NCBI GenBank assembly: GCA_003556835.1
Contig: PWQG01000346.1
Span: 1-10,298, forward strand
Direction of reading: 5' to 3'
DNA length: 10,298 bases
DNA from: Gammaproteobacteria bacterium
Lineage (GTDB): Bacteria; Pseudomonadota; Gammaproteobacteria; Pseudomonadales; Pseudohongiellaceae
A program made the translations under genes and the position numbers. Position 1 is the first letter of the stretch. Every line of letters starts with the position of its first letter. The notes beneath the pieces are model-generated. The model was not told the origin of the DNA, did no database searches, and saw only the letters and a program-made list of their open reading frames with translations. Below, piece after piece: positions 1 to 5,807 of the stretch.

Positions 1-10
1 CTTCCGATCT
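1..10. other. Probable residual Illumina adapter at contig end
   Basis: The first ten bases, CTTCCGATCT, are identical to the 3' end of the standard Illumina adapter; read on the minus strand they are AGATCGGAAG, the start of the read-through adapter. They sit exactly at the edge of the window. In the minus-strand methyltransferase frame they encode R-S-E directly after Lys-Phe, where family members usually continue with an aspartate or aromatic residue leading into the SAM-binding domain. An exact 10-base match at the very edge is unlikely by chance. I infer that these bases are not genomic, and that the last three codons of the partial gene should not be trusted. Confidence 0.7.
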
Positions 11-562
11 GAACTTCGAGGCCAGCACATGGAAGTTGCCGGTTTGAATGCCCGACATGGCCTCGAGGAAGATCCGCAAGCGCTCTTCATCCTCATAGAG
101 TGCTTCGAACAGCGGCTTGCCGGTGTGCTTTATCTCATTCTGTGGTTTGCCCGTGCGAAGGGCTTCTTCCAGATCGCCCCAATAAGCGTAGAGGCGCTCG
201 TTCATCATCGCCGGCAGGCCACCGAGCCAGGCCGGGCTCGCGCGATCGAGAAACATGGCCGTTTCCGGCGTATTGTAGTAGTGGGCGTCCGCATCATCAT
301 CGTCGCGGTCCAAAAACCGTAGGGCCACCAGCGCATCCAGAAAGTCCCGGGTGGCCCGTGGGTGCAGTTGCAGGGCCCGCTCGATTTCCGCCGCTTGCAT
401 GCGTCGGTCCGAGAGCACACTGAACAGGTCCAGGCTGACGGCCGCCAGGAGGGTTTTGGATGCCCAGAAGGCGGTAGCGGTTTCCAGGATGCGCTCCGGG
501 TTGAGCGCCGGATCCATGCCGGGCTGTGCTGCTGTAACGGTATCCTGTACTGTCTGGGCCAT
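1..562 (-). CDS. SAM-dependent O-methyltransferase, N-terminal part (3' end cut by window edge)
   Basis: The minus-strand frame is open from ATG at 562 to the left edge (187 codons). The start is supported by AGGAGG on the minus strand (plus 571-576, CCTCCT) about 8 bases upstream. The protein begins MAQTVQDTVTAAQPG and shows the helical dimerisation domain of the acetylserotonin/plant-type O-methyltransferase group: an AFWASKTLLAAVSLDLFSVL stretch (about residues 34-53), then a winged-helix-like segment with ATRDFLDALVALRFL and a YYNTPETAMFLDRASPAWLGG stretch typical of this family. The region ends with EAMSGIQTGNFHVLASKF, which in homologues comes just before the Rossmann SAM-binding domain. 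The catalytic half lies outside the window. Family members transfer a methyl group from SAM to a hydroxyl of a small molecule; the substrate cannot be read here. The gene is divergent from an AraC regulator that may control it. Family assignment is strong, substrate unknown. Confidence 0.82.
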   Translation of the reverse strand, partial: MAQTVQDTVTAAQPGMDPALNPERILETATAFWASKTLLAAVSLDLFSVLSDRRMQAAEIERALQLHPRATRDFLDALVALRFLDRDDDDADAHYYNTPETAMFLDRASPAWLGGLPAMMNERLYAYWGDLEEALRTGKPQNEIKHTGKPLFEALYEDEERLRIFLEAMSGIQTGNFHVLASKFRSE

Positions 563-704
563 CGTCAGATCCTCCTCATCTTGTTGTTGTCACTTCTCGG
601 GCGTATTATTTACCCGATGGTCCACTTCTGCATGGACGCAGGCGAAGCACAACACGGACACAGGCGAAAAGTCGCAAGGGAAAGCCCGCTAAGGGGAATC
701 GGCC
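563..704. promoter_or_regulatory. Divergent control region between methyltransferase and AraC regulator
   Basis: This 142-bp gap separates divergent genes. It contains a direct repeat, GGACGCAGGCGAA (634-646) and GGACACAGGCGAA (656-668), which match at 12 of 13 positions with a 22-bp period, about two helical turns. That is the spacing expected for an AraC-type dimer. Next to it is a small inverted repeat, GTCCA (620-624) with TGGAC (633-637). A further inverted repeat, TCGGG (597-601) with CCCGA (613-617), flanks an AT-rich core. On the minus strand that core reads TAATAC (608 to 603), a candidate -10 for the methyltransferase; the hexamer at the -35 position (631-626) is a poor match, as expected for an activator-dependent promoter. 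The regulator has its own Shine-Dalgarno, AAGGGG at 691-696. The operator role is inferred. Confidence 0.45.
634..668 (+). repeat. 13-bp direct repeat, 22-bp period; candidate AraC operator
   Basis: The two copies are GGACGCAGGCGAA at 634-646 and GGACACAGGCGAA at 656-668, differing at one position. The pair sits just upstream of the candidate -35 of the divergent methyltransferase gene and 37 bases before the AraC start codon. AraC-family dimers commonly bind two direct-repeat half-sites on one DNA face about 21 bp apart. The repeat is seen directly; binding by the neighbouring regulator is inferred. Confidence 0.55.
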
Positions 705-1667
705 ATGTACACGTCGGAAATTGTCACCCGCTTCCGCTCGGACAGCATTCCTGCCGCTCACCGTGAAGCGGTCGTACGCGAAGAGTTGTGGCAGAACATC
801 TACCGCATGGACATGGTATCCCCCGACCCGGCTGCGATACGGTTCGATTTTCACCTTCGCAGCCTGCCTGACCTGTATTGTCAGTACAGCCGGATGAGCG
901 CGGCACGCCTGCTGCGCGACCGGAGCCTGGCCGCCCGGGCCGGGAACCGACTGGCGCTGGTCAGCTATTTTGATGGCGCGGTGCAGGTGCGGCAGGGAAA
1001 CACGGTTCTCGAACTGGCTCCAGCAGACACTTTCCTTGTCTTCATGAATACGGCCGCAGAGTTCGATGTCCCCGATTCACGGTTCATCTGCATGGATTTT
1101 GAGTACCGCAGCCTCGCCCCCCTGCTCGGCTCAACTGAGTTGCCTGCACTGAGCAAGCTGCCACCGTCCGCGGAACTGCGGATGTTGCTGCGCTACGCCG
1201 GGGAGTTGATGCGGCAGGACGAGCACTGCCTGTCGCCGGAACTGGCCAGCCTGGCTGTGCGACAATTGCAGGAGCTGATGGCATTGGTGATTCGCGGCAA
1301 TCAGGACGAGCAACTGCAACACTGCGGCGCCGTGCAACGCGCCAGACTGCGAGCGGCCCGATCTATCATCAGCCAGCGCCTGCATGATCCTTCGTTCTCG
1401 CAGGGCGAGCTGGCTGGCCGCCTGGGCATCAGCACCCGATCAGTACAACACCTGTTTGCCTCCATCCAGACCACATTCACTTCCTACCTGCTGGAACAAC
1501 GACTGGCATTGACCCAGCAGAAACTGAGCAGCCCTTTATGCCAACACATCCCGATTACAAGCTTAGCCCTGGACGCCGGCTTTGGTGACCTGTCCTATTT
1601 CAACCGGCGCTTCCGCCAACGCTACGGCCTGACCCCTTCTGAGTGGCGGGCCGAGAACCGGAACTGA
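705..1667 (+). CDS. AraC-family transcriptional regulator
   Basis: A 320-residue DNA-binding regulator. The C-terminal 100 residues are a complete AraC/XylS double helix-turn-helix. The first HTH covers about 231-251 (FSQGELAGRLGISTRSVQHL). The second covers about 284-316, with the signature DAGFGDLSYFNRRFRQRYG followed by TPSEWR. Residues 1-200 form the N-terminal ligand/dimerisation region of the AraC_binding_2 sort, with beta-rich stretches (RLALVSYFDGAVQV, TVLELAPADTFLVF) resembling a cupin-like fold; the effector cannot be predicted. The ATG at 705 is preceded by AAGGGG at 691-696 with 8-base spacing. The gene is divergent from the O-methyltransferase, and the shared gap carries a 22-bp-period direct repeat, so the simplest reading is a local activator of that gene that may also regulate itself. 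No clear intrinsic terminator follows the stop codon. Confidence 0.93.
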   Translation: MYTSEIVTRFRSDSIPAAHREAVVREELWQNIYRMDMVSPDPAAIRFDFHLRSLPDLYCQYSRMSAARLLRDRSLAARAGNRLALVSYFDGAVQVRQGNTVLELAPADTFLVFMNTAAEFDVPDSRFICMDFEYRSLAPLLGSTELPALSKLPPSAELRMLLRYAGELMRQDEHCLSPELASLAVRQLQELMALVIRGNQDEQLQHCGAVQRARLRAARSIISQRLHDPSFSQGELAGRLGISTRSVQHLFASIQTTFTSYLLEQRLALTQQKLSSPLCQHIPITSLALDAGFGDLSYFNRRFRQRYGLTPSEWRAENRN

Positions 1668-1772
1668 AACACCGCAATTGCTCCGCAAATACGACTTTTC
1701 CATTGTTCATTCCATTCCTGCCAACAGCCCGACGCTTGCTGAAAACTGAACAGATTCAATCAGCCTCTTGTG

Positions 1773-1801
1773 TTGCACTGAGAAATTTACAAGAATAGGT
1801 T
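1773..1801 (+). promoter_or_regulatory. Weak candidate sigma-70 promoter for the exported protein gene
   Basis: TTGCAC (1773-1778, five of six matches to the -35 consensus) and TAGGTT (1796-1801, three of six to the -10) are separated by 17 bases in a locally AT-rich stretch, 45 bases before the ATG at 1847. The rest of the 179-bp gap after the AraC gene shows no clear terminator or other feature. The -10 is poor and the call is tentative. Confidence 0.3.
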
Positions 1802-1846
1802 ATTACTTGTCTGTACCAGAACCAACGAGAAAAAAGGAAAGGAACA

Positions 1847-2443
1847 ATGAAAAATCATAAACTATTCAGGCCAGGCATTCTCTCCGGGAGCTTCCTGTTG
1901 TTTTTCGGTGTCGCCGGTTTCGCCCAGGCGGCTGATGTGTACCATCTGGAAGACAATCTGTACGCCATCATTTGCGAAGACGGTCACATCTTCTCCTATC
2001 AGGGCAGTGAAGACGGATTGACTACTGTGGTACCCGCGCTGTGCGAGGATCACGGCGGTGTTGCCAATCCCGGTGGCGGTGGAACCGTCGGCAATGCCAC
2101 CGCCGCAGAGGCAACCGCGCGCCGACCCGCAGCCAGCGCCGGTTCCCGCCCCGGTGAACGTCCCGCAGCAGCCGCAAGCTCGCGCGCGGGTGAACGCGCC
2201 GCAGCCGCCTCATCCAGAATGGCCAGTGGTCCCGACGGAAGCCTGTACTGCTGGGGCCGCAGCTGTCCCGCCGGTTCGGTGGTACGCGAGATCGACAAGG
2301 CCAGTCCCCAACTCTACGAGGGTGTATTGGAGCGTTGTGATGCGGGGTCCGGAGCTCGCCCTGTGGAATCCAGAGAAGGCACGGTCATGAACTGCCCGTT
2401 GCAGCGCAATACACGCGGACAGATTGTGGCGCAGCGCCGCTGA
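1847..2443 (+). CDS. Exported Cys-containing hypothetical protein with low-complexity linker
   Basis: I do not recognise the family. The 198-residue product starts with a Sec signal peptide: basic MKNHK, hydrophobic LSGSFLLFFGVAGF, likely cleavage after AQA at residue 28. The mature N-terminal part (about 29-70) has YHLEDNLYAIICEDGHIFSY and a second Cys in ALCEDHGG. A low-complexity Ala/Ser/Arg linker (about 75-125) holds two 12-residue repeats (GERPAAAASSRA, GERAAAASSRMA). The C-terminal part has GPDGSLYCWGRSCPAG, then single Cys in ERCDAG and MNCPL. Six mature Cys residues suggest disulfides in the periplasm or outside the cell. The start is supported by AGGAAAGGAACA just before the ATG. 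The linker DNA reads as a more convincing Pro/Gln-rich segment one frame over (about 2058-2240), which raises the possibility of compensating frameshifts. The gene ends at a bidirectional terminator. It is real as a gene; its function is unknown. Confidence 0.7.
   Translation: MKNHKLFRPGILSGSFLLFFGVAGFAQAADVYHLEDNLYAIICEDGHIFSYQGSEDGLTTVVPALCEDHGGVANPGGGGTVGNATAAEATARRPAASAGSRPGERPAAAASSRAGERAAAASSRMASGPDGSLYCWGRSCPAGSVVREIDKASPQLYEGVLERCDAGSGARPVESREGTVMNCPLQRNTRGQIVAQRR
2151..2222 (+). repeat. Two-copy imperfect 36-bp tandem repeat inside the linker
   Basis: GGTGAACG at 2153-2160 recurs at 2189-2196, each time followed by two variable bases and then CCGCAGC, giving a 36-bp period (12 codons). 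Similarity is good over the first 20 or so bases and then fades. In the annotated frame it gives GERxAAAASSR twice; one frame over it gives VNVPQQPQ and VNAPQPPH. The length divides by three, so copy-number change would keep the frame. Confidence 0.6.
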
Positions 2444-2458
2444 AAGTGGCGTCCATCG

Positions 2459-2500
2459 AAAAAACGGCCGACCGTCGAATGACGGATCGGCCGTTTTTTT
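2459..2500. terminator. Bidirectional intrinsic terminator between convergent genes
   Basis: An A-tract and ACGGCCGA (2459-2471) pair with TCGGCCG and a T-tract (2487-2500). Inside, CCGTC (2472-2476) pairs with GACGG (2481-2485) around a GAAT loop, leaving a single bulged A at 2486. The hairpin is GC-rich, with seven T on one side and six A on the other, so it fits Rho-independent termination from both directions: for the exported protein gene ending at 2443 and for the beta-barrel gene ending at 2518 on the minus strand. Confidence 0.93.
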
Positions 2501-2517
2501 CAGAACGGAAATATCAA

Positions 2518-3057
2518 TCAGAAGTTGTAGCGCAAGCCGAAGCTGAAGACATCGAGACTGTCGATGCTCTCGTACTGGACTTCACCGCTCAGCTGATCGC
2601 TGAACCGGTAGCCAGCGCCGGCACCAATGCCGAATTCCCAGTCACTATAGGAGTAGGAACCACCCCCAAAGCCCTGAGCCGAACTGGAAACGCTGGTCTT
2701 AAGGCGGGTGAAAGACGGTGTGCCGTAGATGTAGAGCTCAGGGTTCACATCGTACTGAATGCGACCATTGAAACCGAACACGCTATCGAGTTCGATGCTG
2801 GTCTGGGAGCCGGCGAATCGATAGGTGTCGTCATTGATACCCAGACCGATGCGCACTTCAGGTATGACGTAGAGATCCTGCTGGATCTCGAAACGATATC
2901 CAACCGTGCCGTACAGGGCTCCAAGGCTGATACCATTTGACAGATGCATGTAGCCAACACTGGCCTCCACCTGCTCCAATTCAAATTCCTGCGCGCTGGT
3001 CGTAGCACTCAACAACAGGGCACTCGCTCCGAGCGCACCAATGACTGCTTTCTTCAT
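2518..3057 (-). CDS. Outer-membrane beta-barrel protein (OmpX/OmpA-barrel type)
   Basis: A 179-residue exported protein with a signal peptide (MKKAVIGALGASALLLS, cleavage near TSAQ at residue 23). The mature part alternates polar and hydrophobic residues in short strands separated by turns, with aromatic girdle residues (VGYMHLS, LYGTVGYRFEI, DLYVIPEVRIGLGI, ELYIYGTPSF, FGIGAGAGYRFSD, VFSFGLRYNF). It ends in Phe, preceded by Tyr two residues earlier, the usual C-terminal signal for BAM-assisted insertion. Length and pattern fit a small eight-stranded outer-membrane barrel (the outer membrane beta-barrel domain superfamily). No periplasmic domain or enzymatic motif is seen. The ATG at 3057 follows AGGAG on the minus strand (plus 3065-3069) with 7-base spacing. 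It is transcribed toward the exported protein gene and shares its terminator. Fold is confident, physiological role unknown. Confidence 0.85.
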   Translation of the reverse strand: MKKAVIGALGASALLLSATTSAQEFELEQVEASVGYMHLSNGISLGALYGTVGYRFEIQQDLYVIPEVRIGLGINDDTYRFAGSQTSIELDSVFGFNGRIQYDVNPELYIYGTPSFTRLKTSVSSSAQGFGGGSYSYSDWEFGIGAGAGYRFSDQLSGEVQYESIDSLDVFSFGLRYNF

Positions 3058-3290
3058 ACTTCTACTCCTGAAATTGTCGAAAATTCATCCATTTATTGGC
3101 CTTATTCCATGGCCGGGGCAAGCCTAGCAACGGGCATTCGCTCTCGTCAACAAATTGTTCCGGCACTTCGAAGCAGGTCGCATTATTGAAAATCAATGCA
3201 ACGGTCCAACCATCTATAGACCGGCCTTTATACGCCGGCTCCGCTGCTTTAGTATTGAGGGATTGACTATCAGACAAGGCCGACATACTG

Positions 3291-3734
3291 ATGTTCCGAC
3301 AGATTCATTATGGCAGCCCGGAGTATGAAGCAGCCTTCCGACTTCGAGACGAGGTGTTGCGTCGCCCACTTGGACTCCGTCTGGACGACGCGGATCGCGA
3401 ACAGGATGAGGAGCAACTTCACTTCGGTCTGTTTTCCACAACCGATGAGCTGCTTGCTTCGGTCACGGTGGATCGCCTGGATCGCCAGCGCGTGAAAATC
3501 CGGCAAATGCTTGTGGCACCTGGCCACGAGGGTCAGGGACTGGGACGCCGGCTATTGCAGGAAACAGAGAATGAACTGATCGGCCGCGGTTTTTGTCATG
3601 CTGCGCTCAATGCCCGGCTGCCAGCCGTGGTGTTCTACAATAAACTGGGCTACCGGGAAACCGGCTCGCCTTTTGAGGAAGTGACCATCCTGCATCAACG
3701 GATGGAAAAACTCCTGGAGATCCACGATGACTGA
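3291..3734 (+). CDS. GNAT-family N-acetyltransferase
   Basis: A 147-residue single-domain acetyltransferase that would move an acetyl group from acetyl-CoA to an amine. The acetyl-CoA binding motif A is visible at about residues 70-90 (RQMLVAPGHEGQGLGRRLLQ), with the Q-x-x-G-x-G/A core as HEGQGLGRRL. It is followed by the motif B region with ALNARLPAVVFYNKLGYRETG (about 105-125), where N and the aromatic Y are typical, and by a late ILHQRM strand. The N-terminal half (EAAFRLRDEVLRRPLGL) resembles ElaA-like small GNATs. The substrate cannot be predicted. The ribosome binding site is weak (AAGG about 12 bases before the ATG). The stop codon overlaps an ATG of the next frame (ATGACTGA at 3727-3734), so this gene was probably once translationally coupled to the dehydrogenase copy that follows, now a remnant. 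The 233-bp upstream gap is shared with the divergent beta-barrel gene. Confidence 0.88.
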   Translation: MFRQIHYGSPEYEAAFRLRDEVLRRPLGLRLDDADREQDEEQLHFGLFSTTDELLASVTVDRLDRQRVKIRQMLVAPGHEGQGLGRRLLQETENELIGRGFCHAALNARLPAVVFYNKLGYRETGSPFEEVTILHQRMEKLLEIHDD

Positions 3735-3747
3735 GCGGGGTGTCGAC

Positions 3748-4038
3748 ATGGCAGATCGGGAAACTGTGCTACTGGTCAACCGTTTTCACCCGGAGACCAT
3801 CAAGCGCCTCGATGGCATCGACTTCAATGTCACCAGTCAGCGAAGCATCACCGTGACCAACACTCCGGATGTGCTCAACGATGCCGTGGCGGACCTGGCA
3901 CTGTCCTTGATTCTGGCCACACACCGCAACCTGATCCAGGCCGATCAACACGTCCGGAGTGGAAGCTGGCTCAAAGCGGCTTTCCCCTTTTCCCGCAGCC
4001 TGGCCGGACGCCCCTTGTTGACACCGACTATCGGCTGA
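3748..4038 (+). pseudogene. Degenerate 2-hydroxyacid dehydrogenase fragment (internal deletion, lost C-terminus)
   Basis: A 96-residue remnant homologous to the intact dehydrogenase at 7140-8084. Its first 22 residues (from MADRETVLLVNRFHPETIK to Leu-Asp) match residues 1-22 of the paralogue. It then jumps to Gly-Ile-Asp, which matches residues 82-84, so 59 codons (177 bp) are missing in frame. Similarity resumes through ITVTNTPDVLNDAVADLAL and THRNLIQADQHVRSGSWL up to SLAGR (paralogue residue 147). There it is lost, and the frame ends eight residues later. The Rossmann GxGxxG and the catalytic Arg, Glu and His are all absent, so it cannot be an active enzyme. An in-frame ATG at 3727 overlaps the GNAT stop, but the paralogue and a GAGCGGGG stretch favour 3748. 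It may still be transcribed with the GNAT gene. Confidence 0.88.
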
Positions 4039-4047
4039 ACACCGCTA

Positions 4048-4077
4048 TTGGCAGCACGAACCCAGCCCACGTATACT
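4048..4077 (+). promoter_or_regulatory. Sigma-70 promoter for the DUF6498/DUF3137 operon
   Basis: TTGGCA (4048-4053, five of six to TTGACA), an 18-base spacer and TATACT (4072-4077, five of six to TATAAT). Transcription would start at about 4084-4085, right at the ATG at 4086, which implies a leaderless or near-leaderless message. It lies in the short gap after the dehydrogenase remnant. Confidence 0.6.
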
Positions 4078-4085
4078 ACGGGGGC

Positions 4086-4784
4086 ATGGAAACTCTGAAC
4101 AACAACGCTTCCAGGCGACCCCTGACCCTCTCCGTCCTGGCTCTCATTGCCGTCAACCTCCTGCCCATTGGCGGTGTATTGTTCTTCGACTGGTCCGTAT
4201 TCGACGTACTGCTGCTGTTCTGGGCCGAAAATCTGATCATCGGTGCGTTCAACGTCGCCCGCATGGTCACACTGTTGAAGCGCGAGAAACGGCGCAATAT
4301 GTTTTTCCTGATTCCCTTCTTCTGCTTCCACTACGGCATGTTCACCCTGGTGCACCTGATTTTCCTGCTCGCCATGTTTGCGCCGGACAATGGCGAAAGC
4401 AGCCGCTCGGGTACCCTGCTGTGGCCCCTGCTTGGCCTGGTGGTCAGCCACGGCCTATCTTTCTTCCAGAACTTCATCGGTCAGCAGGAGTACAAGCACA
4501 TCAGTGAACAACAACTGATGTCCGACCCTTATGGCCGTATCGTGATCATGCACATTACCATCCTGGCTGGCGGTTTTGTCATCATGCAACTCGGCGAGCC
4601 AGTCTATGCGCTGGTCCTGCTGGTGGCGCTGAAGATCGTGATCGATGTCGCGATGCATCTGCGCAGCCATCGTCGACGACAGCACCGGGAGCAGGTGGCA
4701 CGAAATATTGCCAATCCGGAACAGGCCAGTCGGGACCCGGCGTTCCGGGGCTGGGATGATTTCGACGAAGAGGATCAGAAATAA
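4086..4784 (+). CDS. Multi-pass membrane protein, DUF6498-like
   Basis: A 232-residue inner-membrane protein with about six hydrophobic segments (residues about 14-34, 38-57, 72-98, 111-131, 151-169, 172-191) and a charged, Arg-rich cytoplasmic-looking tail (HLRSHRRRQHREQ, ending in DDFDEEDQK). The motif WAENLIIGAFNVARM at about 46-60, and the histidine-containing third and fourth segments (FCFHYGMFTLVH, LVVSHGLSFF), match my memory of DUF6498-containing proteins, whose function is not established. No catalytic motif beyond these conserved polar residues is evident. There is no usable Shine-Dalgarno: a G-run ends one base before the ATG, and a good promoter would start transcription at the start codon. 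No ATG or GTG lies a short distance upstream in frame. It is followed after 27 bp by the DUF3137-like gene, so the two are probably cotranscribed. Confidence 0.8.
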   Translation: METLNNNASRRPLTLSVLALIAVNLLPIGGVLFFDWSVFDVLLLFWAENLIIGAFNVARMVTLLKREKRRNMFFLIPFFCFHYGMFTLVHLIFLLAMFAPDNGESSRSGTLLWPLLGLVVSHGLSFFQNFIGQQEYKHISEQQLMSDPYGRIVIMHITILAGGFVIMQLGEPVYALVLLVALKIVIDVAMHLRSHRRRQHREQVARNIANPEQASRDPAFRGWDDFDEEDQK

Positions 4785-4811
4785 GGGGACAATAAGACAG
4801 AGGAGCAGCCC

Positions 4812-5807
4812 ATGAGCGAGAACCGCACAGAAAGCAGCCAGGCAGATCAACTCATCGAACAACTCGACGGTGAGCTCAGCGAGCTGAAACAGGCACATCA
4901 GACGCTGCGGGAGAAGACACGCAAGCTACTGATGACCCTGGCCGCCGTGATCCTGGTGGTGGCAGCCGTCCTGGCCGTAACCGCTGGCGAGGATGGCATC
5001 GCTATGGCGGTCGTCCTGCTGATCGGTTCCTCGATGGTCACCGCATTTCTGCTGTTCCAGCGACACCGCCAGTGGGCCACCCGGGTGCTGGAGCAGGTGA
5101 TGCCGGCCATCTGCGATATGCACGAAAAGCTCAAATACGCACCGACCGTAAGCGAAGACAAGCGTGCCTTTGTGGAGCCCTGGCAAAAACTGGAACTGGT
5201 CGCACATCACAGCAAACGCGAACTTAATCACCATCTTCGCGGTAGGCACCGCAACCGACACTTTGAAGTCGTTGCTGCCAGGCTCAGCACAGGCGGAAAA
5301 GACGGCCAAACGGTGTTCGATGGTCTGCTGATGCGTATTCAGACCGGCCGGGACGTTCCGGCCCGCATCGTGGTGCGCCCACGCAGCATGTTCTCCTTCC
5401 GCCTCAAGAATACGGTGGAAGTCAAACTGGGCAATGAAACCTTTGATGAGCGATTCGAGGTGTGTCACGACGAGGCCGATCCCGAGGGTGAACAGCGCGT
5501 GCGCGAAATCTTCACCCCGGAGATGCAGGAAGCCCTGCTCAACATCAGCCGGGAAGAAGGCGGCCTGACGCATGACCGGGCCGCGATCACCGCCGGATTC
5601 ATCCATGACAGCCTCTATCTCACCCTGGTGCAGGCCAAGAGCAGCAAGGTCGGTAAGGTGAGCGTAGAGAAACCGGTACAATTTCTGCAGGTGCGCAACT
5701 TCCTGCGCGAAGACCCGCAGCTTGAGCAGACGGTACGCGACGCCCTGGAGCATGTCGGCGTGATTTACCGGATCATTGATCGACTGCCGCCCCGGACCGA
5801 TGGCTGA
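4812..5807 (+). CDS. Membrane-anchored DUF3137-like protein
   Basis: A 331-residue protein. Residues 8-38 are polar and likely coiled coil (ADQLIEQLDGELSELKQAHQ). Two transmembrane segments follow (about 40-58 and 62-82) with a short GEDG turn, so both the N-terminus and the large C-terminal domain should face the same side, probably the cytoplasm. The domain at about 95-325 has the features I associate with DUF3137: a region around HFEVVAARLSTGGKDGQTVFDGLLMRI, then RPRSMFSFRL, FDERFEVCHDEADPEGEQRV, FTPEMQEALLNI and FIHDSLYLTLV. The function of that family is unknown. AGGAG at 4801-4805 precedes the ATG by 6 bases. It is second in an operon after the DUF6498-like gene, and its stop overlaps the ATG of a third, damaged gene. 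Family call is from memory; gene reality is certain. Confidence 0.82.
   Translation: MSENRTESSQADQLIEQLDGELSELKQAHQTLREKTRKLLMTLAAVILVVAAVLAVTAGEDGIAMAVVLLIGSSMVTAFLLFQRHRQWATRVLEQVMPAICDMHEKLKYAPTVSEDKRAFVEPWQKLELVAHHSKRELNHHLRGRHRNRHFEVVAARLSTGGKDGQTVFDGLLMRIQTGRDVPARIVVRPRSMFSFRLKNTVEVKLGNETFDERFEVCHDEADPEGEQRVREIFTPEMQEALLNISREEGGLTHDRAAITAGFIHDSLYLTLVQAKSSKVGKVSVEKPVQFLQVRNFLREDPQLEQTVRDALEHVGVIYRIIDRLPPRTDG

Noticed and set aside
362..766. 134-residue plus-strand frame across the methyltransferase start and into the AraC gene
   Set aside because: It overlaps two well-supported genes and the divergent control region and has no protein features.
3221..3238. CCGGC/GCCGG inverted repeat in the gap before the GNAT gene
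   Set aside because: A five-base stem with an eight-base gap is expected often by chance in GC-rich DNA, and no promoter is positioned to make it meaningful.
3062..3286. Minus-strand 74-residue frame just upstream of the first barrel gene, its stop overlapping the barrel Shine-Dalgarno
   Set aside because: It looks superficially protein-like and could be a leader peptide, but it has no clear ribosome binding site, sits in a divergent promoter gap, and matches no family I know.
4039..4060. ATTGGCAGCACG as a possible leftover of the dehydrogenase C-terminal HIGSAT segment after the remnant
   Set aside because: The match is too short to call homology, and these bases are better explained as the -35 region of the next gene's promoter.
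4784..4797. AAGGGGACAATAA resembling part of the palindrome arm at 8104-8120
   Set aside because: Only nine bases (AAGGGGACA) match and there is no second arm; a chance match in a purine-rich intergenic stretch.
4926..5753. 275-residue minus-strand frame antisense to the DUF3137-like gene
   Set aside because: It is a shadow of the GC-rich coding strand: no domain is recognisable, and the plus-strand protein has clear membrane segments, a ribosome binding site and operon context.
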